From positions 119,793,674 to 119,857,673 of the forward strand of contig CM035170.1 of NCBI GenBank assembly GCA_020205615.1: 64,000 nucleotides of DNA, read 5' to 3'. The DNA comes from Panax quinquefolius (taxonomy: Eukaryota > Streptophyta > Magnoliopsida > Apiales > Araliaceae). The position numbers and the translations under genes are program-made. The notes under the pieces were generated by a model. It did not search any database, was not told the DNA's origin, and saw only the letters and a list, made by a program, of their open reading frames with translations. Each line of letters begins with the position of its first letter. Position 1 is the stretch's first letter. Positions 52,201 through 64,000 of the stretch are shown piece after piece.

Positions 52201-53716
52201 TGTGGTTCTTGAACTCTTCAAGATCTATTATCCTCCCACTAGCCCTTTCAATGATAAACACCTTTATCTTAAAAGGAAGCGTGTTTCAACAAACACCTTT
52301 TTGCTAAGCAGGATTATAGTAACATATGCCCTAAACTTACTTTTTGGGATGTCCCACAAATCAGACTTGTCAAATTTTTGTCCCAAGCTTATCCTTTGAA
52401 ACCTTTTCATATAAGTTGGACAACCCTCATCTTAACATACTTAAGATTAGAATCCTCCCCATCCCATAACTTTTATGGAGTCTTGGGGTGATTTTGAGGT
52501 TACCTTTTCCGAGAGATATGCGCCCATTTCTGGACATTATCCCGTAAGGATACCGGAATGTCGGTAAAATCATTATGGACCGCACTACGTCCAACAAGGT
52601 ACGATTTTCATTCGGATACATCAATAAATTATCACGTGATCGGGATGTGTCCATTATGAAAAACCATTTGAGATGATCTAGAAACTTATCAAGACACGTA
52701 TTTATTCCTCGATCCAATCAAAGAATCTTAATACTTTGCCAATTTGTTTCACTTCTTCAATTCTTTGAACCTTTCAAATAATTCACACTTGTATTTCAAC
52801 AAATACACACATTCAACTTTTTGAATGATCATCTCCTTTTCTTATACTAGTTTGTTCAATTTATAAAATAATTTTTCACGTAAGTCAAGTATACAAAATT
52901 TATTAAGTAATATTCCATTCTATACAAAACATTATTATTATAAATAGAACAACAATTGTTCTTAATTATAATTCCAAAGATTTCATTGTCCAACAATAAA
53001 ATGGAAATAATATTTTAACAAGAACTGGAATACAATAACAACTTATTGACTTAATAGATTTGCCGTGTAGGTATTGCTAAACTATAAGTTTCATGGCTAA
53101 TATGGCAACCTTTGCTACATTTCAAGACTTATATTTGTTTAGCTTTCTACTTACCTTGGTCCATTCATAAATCTATATTTATGATAACCAAAGTCGGTAT
53201 CCAATACCCAAGTAGAACCTCGACTTAAAGAAAAATTTATTTCAATCATGAACAAAAAGCAGACAGAACCAAAACTTCACTAAGCTTCTTTGGTTAGCCT
53301 CTCGCAAGATGCTTCTCGCAGCTTTCTTTCCAAAGTCCAAAGCTTATTGCGGTGGAAGCAAACTCCTTTCTTATCCGTATCGCTTTTGCTCTTATTATCC
53401 TTTGTTTGCGCCTTTCTATTTACCTTCTTTGAATCGTTCTTCTTTTTGAAGACCTTTTGGCCCCTACCAAGAAGACTTGATCTTTCTTGGTTGAAAGTGA
53501 CTCAACATTTTTCAATATGTTAAGCAAATCAATGAGGTGATATCTAGCTTGTTCATATGAAAAATTCACAACAATGTGAAAAGGAGTCCTGAGTGAGTGC
53601 AAGATCAAATCTTGGCTCAACTCTCCATCCATGACAAATCACGTTGTCTAATTGATCAATCAAATTGATTATGTTAAGAACCTTTTATCAGCATTTATAG
53701 TGCCATTGGCCATTCT
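49243..53716 (-). mobile_element. copia-type retrotransposon fragment
   Basis: A minus-strand element. Gag remnants lie at 53632-53290 (QARYHLIDLLNILKNVES, then a damaged zinc knuckle CFHRNK), and integrase at 52717-52427 (NRTLLDVVRSIM, the conserved copia stretch). A polypurine tract (51097-51108, AAAGTGGGAGAT) precedes a presumed 3' LTR of about 1.85 kb (49243-51096). RT is too short to be complete and the 5' LTR is missing. It is entirely defective. Confidence 0.75.
51097..51108 (-). other. polypurine tract of the copia fragment
   Basis: AAAGTGGGAGAT on the minus strand followed by TGAAAG is the stereotyped junction of pol end and 3' LTR in plant copia elements. Confidence 0.7.
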
Positions 53717-54534
53717 AGATCGGAAGAGCTCTTAGATATCCGATATCTATCACCATAATGCGCATCAACTTCGGGTCCCAACAAAGTTGCTTCACCCACC
53801 TCGTCCCCAACATACTTTGGAGAGCGACACTTTCGTCCATATAATGCTTCAATGGAGCCACACCTATACTTGCACGATAACCATTGTTGTAGGAGAATTC
53901 CACCAATGGTAAATACTTATCCCAACCGCCTTGAAGTCTAGGACACAGAGTCTTAATAAATCTTCAAGAGTTTGAATAGTCCTTTCGATTGTTCCGTCTG
54001 CTTTGAGGATGGTATCTGCAACTAACTAAATCAGAACTGCGCTCATAGCTTTTTTGCAAGCTAACCCAAAATCTTGAAGTGAATCTTGGGTCACGATCCA
54101 AACTATGGATACAGTATGCCATGCAACCCTCACAATCTCATTCACGTCATATACTAGCAAGACGTTCAAGGAATAAGTCTCCGTGACGGTAAGAAATGAG
54201 CGGACTTGGTTAATCTATCAACAATAACCCAAATAAGATTGATGCCTTGAGAAACCGTAGAAGACCCGTCAGAATGTAAATCCATGGTAATGTGTTCCAC
54301 TTCCATTTCGGAATCTCAAGTGGTTGCAACGGACCCTTAGGTACTAGATGCTCTACTTTTACACGCCGACAAGTTAAACACATTGAGATAAACTTTGCAA
54401 TCTCTCTCTTCATATTGTTCCACCAAAATGTATGTCAAGATCACGATACATTTTGGTACTTCCAGATGGATTGTAAATGGTGTATTGTGTGCCTCATCAT
54501 AATCTTGTACTTCAAATCGAGTTATTAGGGACAC
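53715..54534 (-). pseudogene. integrase remnant of the nested gypsy element
   Basis: HNTPFTIHL and the CLTCRRVK zinc-binding part lie near 54534-54310, then WKWNTLPW, then VEFSYNNGYRASIGVAPL at 53906-53853. Several frameshifts separate these blocks. Confidence 0.82.
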
Positions 54535-55414
54535 AAAGTCTAGAGTGGACTCAAGTATTCCTTCTTCATCTATTCTCGCTTCTGGAATAGCTCCTTCAGA
54601 CTTTCTTCTTCATACGCATCGTCCCGCCTGGTGGCTCGAGCAACCTAAACTTTTTCTATTAAAGTTGGCTCTATACGTATACTTGACATCATCGCACTCA
54701 TTCCCAAGATATGATCTTCTACTCAACGCGTCACCACTACGTCTCTCTTTACCGTGATGGTATTGAATAAAGGTGGTCGTAGTCTTTCAATAGCTCGAGC
54801 CAACGTCGCTTATCGCATGTTGAGTTCTTTTTGAGTTAAGAAAAATTTAAGGCTTTTATGGTGCGAATATATTTCCACTTTCTCCCATATATAGATAAGT
54901 GCCTCCATATCTTTAAGCAAGAAAACGATCACGCTAACTCTAGATCATGGTAGGATAATTCCTCTCATATTCTTTAAGTTGTCGCGAGGTATAAAGCTAT
55001 GACTTTCCCACGCCGCATGAGAACACATCCTAACCCTTGCACACGAAGCATCGTTGAGATAACAAATCCATCCGAACGGATGGTATTGTTAGAACAGTCT
55101 TAGAAATAAGTCTCCTCTTAAGCTCTTGGAAACTTTTCTCGCATTCTTCGCTCCAAACGAATTTTTTGTATCCTTCGAGTTAGTTGAAGTTAATGGAGTA
55201 GCGATTCGAGAAAACCTTCCACGAATCTCCGATAATAACCACCTAAGCCCCAAAAGCTACGTGACTTGATCATGCGACTTCGGTTGCTCCCAACTTTGTA
55301 TTGCTTCAATCTTGGCCGGGTCCACTTGATACTCCATGTTTCGACACCACATGCCCAAGGAATGTTACTTCCTCGCCGAACTCGCATTTCTTCAATTTGG
55401 CATATAGTTTGTTT

Positions 55415-55660
55415 TCACGAAGCCTTTGGAGTACCAAATTTCAAATGGTGCTCATGATCTTCACGACTTTTGGAATATATGAGGATGTCATCAATAAAAA
55501 AAACAACGAATCGATCCAAATATTCCTTGAATACTTGGTTCATCATATCTATGAAAGCCGCAGGAGCATTAGTTAGTCCGAAAGACATGACTAAGAATTC
55601 ATAATGCCCATCTAGAGTTTCGAAGGCGATCTTTGGAATATCCTCGATTCTAATCTTCAA
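55415..55660 (-). pseudogene. reverse transcriptase remnant of the nested gypsy element
   Basis: One open stretch reads [20 protein letters not shown], then [20 protein letters not shown], the palm region of Ty3/gypsy RT with catalytic FIDD intact. The surrounding frames are broken. Confidence 0.88.
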
Positions 55661-56639
55661 ATTGATGATATCCGAGCGAAGATCGATTTTGAAAAGAATT
55701 GTGCCCTCAGAATCGGGTCAAACAAGTCATCAATACGAGGTAGAGGATACCTATTCTTGATGGTGACATGGTTCAATTCCCCGATAGTCAATATGAAGTC
55801 GCATACTCCGCTCTTTCTTCTTTACGAATAAAACAGAGCACCCCGAGGAGATGTACTTGGATTTAATGAAACCGATGTCCAACAATTCACTGTAGTTGGA
55901 CCTTTAACTCTGAAGTTCAATAGAGCCATTTGATATGGGGTTTTAGAAATGGGCTTTGTACGGGTTCAAGATCAATAAAGAATTCAACTTCACGCTCTAG
56001 GGGTAGACCGGAAGTTCTTTAGAAATACGTCGGAAAGTCAATAACAACAGGAATATTATTCAAATTTGACGTGTCTTTATTCAAATCCATAACATGGGCT
56101 AAGAAAGCTTGACATCCGTTTTTCAATAAACGAATAGCTTTATGATTAGATATGACACGGTGATTGATTTTAATGGTTTAGTTGCTTGAATTAAGTAACA
56201 GCGGTTGATTAGAATATGAAAACTAACAACCTTATTACGAAAACAATCAATTTTGGCATGATGAGTAGTTAACCAATCAATCCCAAAATCACATCAAAAG
56301 CAAGTATCTTTAAAGAGATAAGGTCAATGTAAGGTGATGATGCCAACTTGAATCAAACAAGATTTATAAACAGTGGATGTGATGAAAGTTTTTCCTAACG
56401 GAGTTTCCACAAATAGGTCAAAGTCTAATTTCTCCTGAGTCAAGTTTAAACGTTGAGCACATACGCAGGAGAGATAAATGAATGGGTAAAGACCGGTGAT
56501 CAAGTAAGGTATAAATTTCGCAAGAATTTATAAATAGCTTACCCGTGATCACCACGTTTGGGTTCTCGATTTTGACCGGTCATAACAAACGCTTCTTCCT
56601 AATCGTTGACTTTGACTTTTTTCTCGATGATCTTTTGAG

Positions 56640-57560
56640 TCACCGTCCCATTGAACTAGGTTTCGCTACGTCTAATCTCGAGCGATATGTCCTTCCTTTC
56701 CACAATTATAGCATACCTTGAATGTTGGGCGCTTGACCGATATGTCCCTCTTTTTCGCATTTGTAGCATATACGATGGGTGGTCGTTCTCCTCCCTTAGA
56801 ACTGGATTCTTTGTCGTACCGCTGTCTTCACATAGTCGTTGTTAAATCTCCTCTTTTTAAAATCTCCTCCGACTCGCTTCTTCTTTTTCATGGCCATGAT
56901 TACCACCAGAGTGGTTACCATTTTGTCCGTCTGCTTTCTTTCTCCGTTGGTTATCATTATTTTGTTGATCGCTATCTCTACAGTACGATCCTCGGTTATG
57001 GTCCCTCGGTTGAACATACTCGTTATCTCGCTTCTAACAATTGAGCCTCAATTAACAACATCCTGAATAGAGAGAAAATTTATGAGAAATGAGATATTGT
57101 CATATCTTAGGGTTTCAAACCTCTCGAAAACATCCGCGTCATACACGTTCCTCATTCTCCACCAAATGAGGTCTGAACACGATAACTCTGCAAACTTTGT
57201 CTCGTCTTCGAGACACCGCCATTATGTTTTGTTCTAATCGATGAACTCCACTTCCTTCATATAATGAACACTTTCGGAAAAGTATTTGTCATTAAATAGT
57301 TTCAAACGCTCTCCCAAGATACGCCGAGAGTCTACGGATGGAGTACGCTTGGAACTCCCACCAAAGAGTCTGTCTGCTCGCCACGGAACATAAAGGTGGC
57401 GAATGGAACCTTTGTTCCTCCGTCATCCCAAGACATCGAATATCTTTGTATTTTGCTTGACCCATGTTTCCGCCGGCGATCGGATCTGGCTTTCCCTTAA
57501 ATTCGGTGGTCCCAACTCTTTGAATCGCTTGGCGTGATAACCCGTGAATTGCTATCATTT
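56640..57560 (-). pseudogene. gag remnant of the nested gypsy element
   Basis: Two zinc knuckles are visible in different frames (CYKCEKEGHIGQA, last Cys lost; CYNCGKEGHIARD) near 56790-56670. Gag sequence such as RQAIQRVGTTEFKG lies upstream. Confidence 0.8.
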
Positions 57561-57935
57561 CCTCCTCAGATTTTGATCACGAGTCTCCTCGTGCGATTTT
57601 TTGCATGAACTGCAAAAGCTTCTAAACATCCCTCGCTCATCATCTCGCTTCGTTGGTTTTGTTCACGGGAGGAACATTGTCACTGTTGCACGTTCTCCTC
57701 GTTGGTGAGTACAGCGTCTTCCACGGTCTCATTTCCATTGTTAATATTCTCACGACATTCTCAAATCACATATAAAACAAGGGTTAATTAAGGAAATCAA
57801 TATATCACATAATATCCCTATATACTGACCAACTAACAAATAAGCTTAGGTAGGTAGGACACACTAGCGAATGATTTACTCATCTCTCCCCTCCTAGTTC
57901 TATTCCCCGATCTCCGCCAGAGATCATATCCCTAA

Positions 57936-57947
57936 GCTCTGATACCA
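57936..57947 (-). other. primer-binding site, initiator tRNA-Met type
   Basis: TGGTATCAGAGC on the minus strand, two bases inside the LTR end, complementary to the 3' end of initiator tRNA-Met, as in most plant LTR elements. Confidence 0.85.
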
Positions 57948-57949
57948 AC

Positions 57950-60685
57950 TATGACGCCCCCAAAATAGGTATACATCACCCATTTCTGAGTTTTCAATAC
58001 ATGGTGCGAAACAACTACAACTTTATTATTACAACAAGAAAAGCTGTGAGTTTGAATACAAATATTATCTTCAGACAATATCTATACTCAAATAAATCCT
58101 CATCACATTTATTGATACATTATTTTACAAAAATGGTGAGGACTACTAAACAACTCTCTCTGTAACCTTCATTCCATACCCACTAAATGCGCTTATATTC
58201 TCGCCTCCTGAGAAGAAAATGGAACAAAAAGGAAAAGGGTGAGCTCAATTAGCCCAAGAGAAAAGAATATTATGACTAAGATAATATACAACAAATTATC
58301 GTTAGTCTTCAACAGGAAAAATCTAATAGAATACAATGAGACAACAAATTTTAAAAATATTCGCAAATGAAAATAATAATTCATTAGAAGAGTTAAGTAG
58401 AGAATGCAAACTACTATCTTCTATGTATGAATTTAAAAGTTCATCGCTCATCTTTTATCCCCGTAACATCAATCAATATATATCCGAATCAAATATTCAT
58501 CTTTGCACTCATCGGCCAAAGATATTCATCGATTAGGTCATATTCATCTAAACACTGCTCATCTTGCTGCCTTTCTACGGCAAAAGATATTCATCGAAAT
58601 CATTCATCTTTGCACTACGGGCCAAAGATATTCAATAATATCATCATTTAAGATGAGGATGATGAAAATATTTTTAAAGAAACGAATCCAAAGTGAAACA
58701 AAATGACAAGGATTAAGGATTAAGGATTCGTGACTTTGTTTTATCCATGTTCAAAAATACCTCAAAAAATAATCATAGTGGTGTAAAATTCAAGAATGAT
58801 CAAAACATGGATACAATCAAAGCTAGTATCCGAATAGATATTTTGGACAAAAAGAAGAAATTTTATTTTTCTATGAATAGTCTACAGATATGTGAATAGT
58901 CTTAGATATCGTGAATAAGAAACCCGACACCAAAAGATAGAAATTTCCCAAAAAAAACATCTTCACGCTTTCACTGAATAGTACTTCGTGAATAATAACT
59001 CGTGAATGAATAAGAACTCATGAATAGTAACTCGTGAATAAGAACTCATGAATAAGTAACTCCCGATACGTGAAAAAGTTCCAAATTTGATAAAAAGTTC
59101 CAACCAATATTTCAAAGATAATGATATTGAAGAAATAATATCATTTGAGAAAAAATAACATCCCTTACCTCGAAAGATTAAGACTTCTAATTGGAATCTA
59201 AACCGTATAGTCTTTGAAGGGAAATTGCACCGCCTAACAATACTCAAAGTATACTCAAAATACTCACAAGAATACGCTCGATAATATAGAGAAAACCTTC
59301 GCTTTAAATTGTGATTTTCAATTCTAACCTAAGCACCCTATTTATAGGAAAATCGCTAGAACACCAAAGCGAAAATTTAATAAAATATTAATATATATTA
59401 TAAATTTACTTAGCCCATCTTTGAAGATCTGATTTCAGCAATTAATATCACATGTTAGCCCACTTAAATGCAAAAAAACGTTTTCTTTTAAAATAATAAT
59501 TAAAACTTCCAAAATTAATTATTTTGAACTTGAACTTCAATAATTCACAATAAATAGCCCTTTTATCGTAAAAATTCAATCACGCGAGTTTTTATAGGAA
59601 ATTCAATTCTCTACAACTTTACAGAAGAAAGTTTTTCGAATTCCAAATGAAATTAACCAAATCCACAAACCATGCGATTTTACACGCTATAATCAAATTT
59701 CGACCAATAAATGGGGTCCACCGACATGTTTTAACATGTTTTAAACATTTATTGCAACAAAATACTCTTCCTCCTCGTATACTCATATATCCCACATTCG
59801 TTGTAAAAATATCACCATTATTATATTATTAAAATATAATAATATATTTAAATAAATTATTTTATCGTAAAAGATAAAATTTCAATTTTCAACAATTGTC
59901 ACATTAAAAATTTTCTCCATCTATATCCACATAAAATCAATATTTTCCTCATCATATGAATCAATAATTAATTATTCACAAATAATATTACGAGAATCAC
60001 AATATCGACAACCAGGCGCCTCCTGTGAAAGAGGGGCTTTCCAATAAGAATTTCTCCTTCTTGGGCGCAATTATTAGGTGACCAAACCTCTCCTTGACAG
60101 TAACTTTCTAGACATTGCCAATAATGTTATCTAATAATATTATTCGATAATATGAATTATTGCTTCGATAATTAAAAATCTTGTGTAATGACAATTATCA
60201 AAACAACAACAATATAAAATATCAACGCAAAGAATTATTAAATCAATAAAACACCTAACAAGCGATAATTCTGTAACCATTATTGAGTAGTGTGCCTTCA
60301 CGTAAGAATCAATAATTGGTGCAATACCGTTTACTATCGTGTTTTAACCACCGAAGTATTTTAACAAGATTAATTCAGAATAACTACGCTACCTGTTATT
60401 TTTAAACAACTTATATTTGTCATTTTCTTCATCCAATCGCTTTTTAGTTATGGGGCCCATAAAAGATCTATGCTACCGTCATATGAATATTCCCACAATG
60501 AAGAATATTCCACGACCAAACGAATATTCTCCCACAACAATGAATATTTTATAACCACTTGTTTATTTTGAAATATTTGCATATTTTACCCCCTAACTAT
60601 CCACATTAATCAAATCAACCCTTACTATTTCAAAATAATAAATAGAGAAAATTAAATTTCATTAATAATAAGTTGGGGTCTTACA
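57950..60685 (-). repeat. right (5') LTR of the nested gypsy element
   Basis: Runs from TATGACGCCCCC at 57950 (first bases altered from TGTGACG) to GGGGTCTTACA at 60685. It is homologous to the F1 solo LTR but 2.7 kb, with shorter repeat arrays (58490-58640 and 58975-59070, reversed). Confidence 0.87.
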
Positions 60686-61448
60686 TACAAGATGTCTAAT
60701 AACATACAACCTCGTGTCATCATAAGAAGACAGGGGGTTGTCTTTATCCACTCACTTTCTTGAGTATATTTACAAGCACTACCTATATAATCTTGATGTT
60801 TGTTTGAGTGTAATACCCAATTAGAGGCAGTGGAGATAATGATATGTCGAGAGAAGACTCACCATCGGGAAGAATATGATAAGAATCTTCTCATTTTTTT
60901 GGGTCTATTAGGTCAACCAAGGATAATTTTGTGACCATACGATATCTATCATAACACGCACGGCCTCCCATGTATCGGGCGTTTCTCGAAAGACTTCCCA
61001 AAGATTTTAATTTTTAAAACATTTTTTCGATCATACCTTTATGTGAGGTGTCATTATGAGGTGTTGTCCACTATTGGGACATGAGTCACGATTGGTATAT
61101 ATTTGTATTTAAACTCATGATTTAAGTGTTGTCGATATCTTCTTGCGACAATTGTATTAATAAAGTTGTAATTGTGTTTTCTGTACTACGATTATTTGGC
61201 GACCTGAGTGGGTTGGATGGAATAGGCTATTTTGGGGTTGTCACAAAAATATATTTTGCTCATATTTTTTTAGCACATTCGGAGTATATTATTTTACACT
61301 TAGGTATACATTTAGATGTGTATATAGATATATTTCACTTGAAAATGCAAAATAAAAAAAATTAAATTATCAAATAAAAGATAGTTTGACTATAGTAAAA
61401 AGTAATACAAACCCATGGTTACTTAGTCCACGGGAAGACAACAACACT

Positions 61449-61797
61449 TTCGGGTTGTTTGATTAGCATTGTATGATTGAAACTGATCGATTCGATCATT
61501 GAGTGTGTTTATTTTGAATAAAAATCGTTTGAATAATTGAACCGGTCAACCATTCAGACAATTTGACTTGAATGATTAAGTCCCATTTTTTGGCTGATTG
61601 TTTTTTTTTTACAATATTAATTATTATATTATGTAATATTAAATAAATTTGCAACCATTCTGATTTTTTTTCAGATGGATAAAATAATAAAAATCTGTTA
61701 TTCAGATGTTTCAGACATGTCAATTTTCAAACAACTTTTTCCATTAAGATTCAACTCATTCAGATTCAGATTCATTCAATTTTTATCAAACACCCAC
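61449..61797. mobile_element. possible MITE with terminal inverted repeats
   Basis: GGGTTGTTTGATTAG at the left and TATCAAACACCC at the right are near inverted repeats around about 350 AT-rich bases. The target duplication is unclear (ACTTT versus ACTTA). Confidence 0.4.
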
Positions 61798-63145
61798 TTA
61801 GGTTATGATAGATTATTATAATAGATTAGGACATTAAAAAAAATGATTATTTTATTTTTAAAAGTATTTAGAGAGGGACTATTATTTTTTGAAAAGAAGA
61901 AGAAATATTTCTTAATATGCTATATGTTGAACTATGAATAAATAAAAAAAATATTCGATACTCTCTCTTTTAATTCTTTTATTCATCTTTGTCAAATTTA
62001 ATTTTTAATTAATATAGGACTCTCTTTCTTCAAGGTTGATCTAATTAAAGTTGTATAATAAATTAAACTAGTATATATTTTAACAAAAGTGTTTCATCTC
62101 ATTGGATAGCTAGCATTATTTGATAGTATCTCTGTCGACCGTATATTTGATTAAACAAGCAGAAAAACAAAGAAGGCCGGCGGCTCCTCTGGAGCATCTA
62201 ATTTGGAGAAGAGTTCCAAGTTTAGACCGTCTACCTTTAAAATTAAGAAGAAAACCAGTTTCCCATGTAAAAGGGGAAGACAATGTTCTACCGTCCCTTT
62301 CAAAGCCGCAAATGAAACTAAAGCATGCCGATGCCGATGCCCCAACCTTCATCGTTCATACTACTAAAGAAAGAGCAACTCTTTTTTAATTTATATTTTT
62401 TATTTATCGTTTGTAAATTTAAACCAAACATTAAATATTAATTTTCTATATTATTTGTTATGATTAAAAATTAATTTTTTTAATAATAATAATAAAAAAT
62501 TCTAAAACAGAAAGAGATAAGAGGGGGGGCCAATACCAATACCAATATCCCATCATGCATAAAAGTTGTTGAGGTCGTTATAGTATGAGTTGAGACCTTT
62601 AACGTCATCCCATTCCCCGTCAAATACTGTCCAACCAGTCTTTGTCTTTATACAGCCCAACCCAACCCAACCCTATATTCTATTTAGATATAAGAGGGTT
62701 ATATTCATTGCATTCACTTATATCATGTGGTCCAAGTCCGTTCTTCTTAATACTACTATTAGTTAGAGGACATACAAGGCAATTCACATCTCAAGTCCTT
62801 ATATAAAGTCTCTCTTATAATACTAATATTTTGAATTCAATTTATAAAACCCTTTAAAATACTATATATATATATTTAATTCATTTAATATTTAATATAT
62901 ATATTTAATATTTGTTTGGTATCACTTACCTCATTTTTTTATTATTATTATCTTATCTTGTTATTAGATTAAATAAAACTACATTTAATTTTGATAATTC
63001 CAGAGAGAAATCTGTGCAAATTGAAAACTTGATAGGAAGAAAAAATCCCCATCAGCTTGAATGGAAATATGTAAGTAAATACATCAATCGTTCGTGTCAA
63101 TTTTAAATATTTAAATACTAGGAGTAGTATTATATTTTACTCATG

Positions 63146-63417
63146 CCATGTTTGGTTGAATGTTTATTCTCTTATGTTTGGTTACTTAAGAGGAGAGGAG
63201 AGGAGAGGGGAGGGGAGGGGAATTCCAATGGAACGCCTATTTATATGTTTAAAGGAATGTTTATTCCTTCAGGATGGGTAAAGAGTGATCGTTATATTCT
63301 AATTGACAAACTTTAAAAAAAAATCTCAATTGATCAAAATCGTGCAAGTGTCTCGTTCTAACTAAATATAAGAATATGAATTTTCATTCCCATTTCAATA
63401 TTGTAACCAAACATACC
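63146..63417. mobile_element. possible MITE, CATGTTTGGTT ends
   Basis: CCATGTTTGGTT (63146) and AACCAAACATACC (to 63417) are inverted repeats enclosing about 270 bases that include the purine microsatellite. This end sequence is common in hAT/Harbinger-derived MITEs. Confidence 0.45.
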
Positions 63418-64000
63418 ATTAAGTTTAATGAAATTATGGGGAAAAAGCGTAAGAAAGATTAACAATGCTTCTAATTAATTCTCTATCCCAATTTTGAAGA
63501 ATCGATCAACAAATCATTATCCAACAGCTTCTTTATCCTTATTTGATTTCTATTTTAATCCCTATATATGATTTTATTCTCAAAGTGAGGGAGTCAAAAG
63601 ATCATTCTCTATATATACTGAAATGACATTTCACCCCTCATTTAAGTGACAATACACATCAATCATACACATCTTGACATTTTTTACTACTTTATTTTCA
63701 AATTATAAACTTAATATTAACTTATATTTTAAAAATTAATTTCAAATGTATTCAAATTTAAAACCGATATAAATTTATTTAATTTATGTCAATATAATTA
63801 TAAATATTATAAAATAATAATTATTATAAAATTAATTATTTTCAAAATTTAAATGAATCATATTAAATTTAAATTTAAAATATCACAAATTAACTTTTAA
63901 AAGTTAATATTAATCTTATGTACATTTGCAACTACAATCCATTCAATACTCATTTCATAAATTACTTAAAATTTAAAATAAAATAAAATTATTTTACATT

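Larger units (their letters stand above)
49013..60685 (-). mobile_element. gypsy LTR element with F1-type LTR, degenerate, nested
   Basis: A minus-strand element. The 5' LTR is at right (57950-60685) with primer-binding site, then gag, RT and integrase leftward to about 53718. Its left LTR is only a 0.23-kb end fragment (49013-49240), and the stretch between is filled by a copia fragment. The right edge at 60685 joins F1 LTR sequence (TACAAGATGTCTAATAACA) where the solo copy has the same words near 38903. The left edge has no matching duplication, so a deletion accompanied or followed insertion. Confidence 0.78.
44805..61245 (+). mobile_element. F1 LTR (probably solo) split by nested insertions
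   Basis: The left end TGTAAGGCCTTAATTTTAT at 44805 and the right end TTTTGGGGTTGTCACA at 61245 match the two ends of the 4.26-kb solo LTR. Both are flanked by AAAAT (44800-44804 and 61246-61250). Only 44805-45391, 47814 to about 49012, and 60686-61245 belong to it (about 2.3 kb); roughly 1.9 kb of its middle is missing. Everything else between the ends is later insertions. Confidence 0.85.
61246..64000. other. intergenic right end of window
   Basis: AT-rich with short simple repeats, including GGAGA/GGGGA purine units at 63191-63220. A GC-richer 200-base island at about 62165-62365 could be a fragment of an exon (open on both strands, no plausible start codon), but I do not recognise it. Confidence 0.5.

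Noticed and set aside
44805..61245. A single full-length 16-kb LTR element in plus orientation
   Set aside because: The internal gag-pol is on the minus strand and there is only one set of plus-oriented LTR ends; nested insertions in one LTR explain it better.

Overview
The window is nuclear DNA of a eudicot plant. The genes are split by GT/AG introns, intergenic DNA is very AT-rich, and the gene set is plant-specific: a MIR319 precursor, a plant ATG18, a plant GNAT and a CYP714-type P450. The gene families would fit an asterid, but the species cannot be fixed from the sequence alone.

Layout. The left part (1-29.1 kb) is ordinary gene space. It holds: the right-hand part of a MIR319 hairpin cut by the window edge (1-170, +); an ATG18c/d-type autophagy WD40 gene (5.2-8.5 kb, +); a tandem pair of quinone-oxidoreductase-like MDR genes (9.5-12.7 and 13.7-17.6 kb, both -); a C2-domain protein with a proline-rich tail (18.2-19.4 kb, -); a GNAT acetyltransferase (19.9-24.7 kb, -) with a retrotransposon solo LTR in its third intron; and a CYP714-like cytochrome P450 (25.7-29.1 kb, -) with a Stowaway MITE in its first intron. 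I rebuilt all six protein genes exon by exon. All splice in frame to a stop; in MDR copy A that stop is premature. The members do not form a pathway, although copy B of the MDR pair ends in a peroxisomal PTS1 signal that copy A has lost.

The right part (30.5-61.2 kb) is a nest of LTR retrotransposons. Two related gypsy families with long LTRs are present. Family F2 has 2.4-2.7 kb LTRs carrying about 65-nt and 19-nt tandem repeats; family F1 has LTRs up to 4.26 kb carrying about 40-nt and 16-nt repeats. A minus-strand F2 element (30.5-43.1 kb), with chromodomain, integrase, RNase H, RT and zinc-knuckle remnants, is split in its pol gene by a plus-strand F1 solo LTR with a perfect 5-bp target duplication. 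Further right, an F1 LTR whose ends carry AAAAT duplications (44805 and 61245) is itself interrupted by an F2 solo LTR, by a degenerate minus-strand F1-type element, and by a copia fragment inside the latter. The last 2.7 kb are intergenic with possible MITEs.

The most notable points are the decayed MDR copy that lost its peroxisomal signal, the solo LTR tolerated in a GNAT intron, the reciprocal nesting of two LTR families, minisatellite-like LTR interiors, and a 13-base sequence identical to the common Illumina adapter end lying exactly on a transposon-transposon junction. I found no CRISPR, bacterial or viral system.
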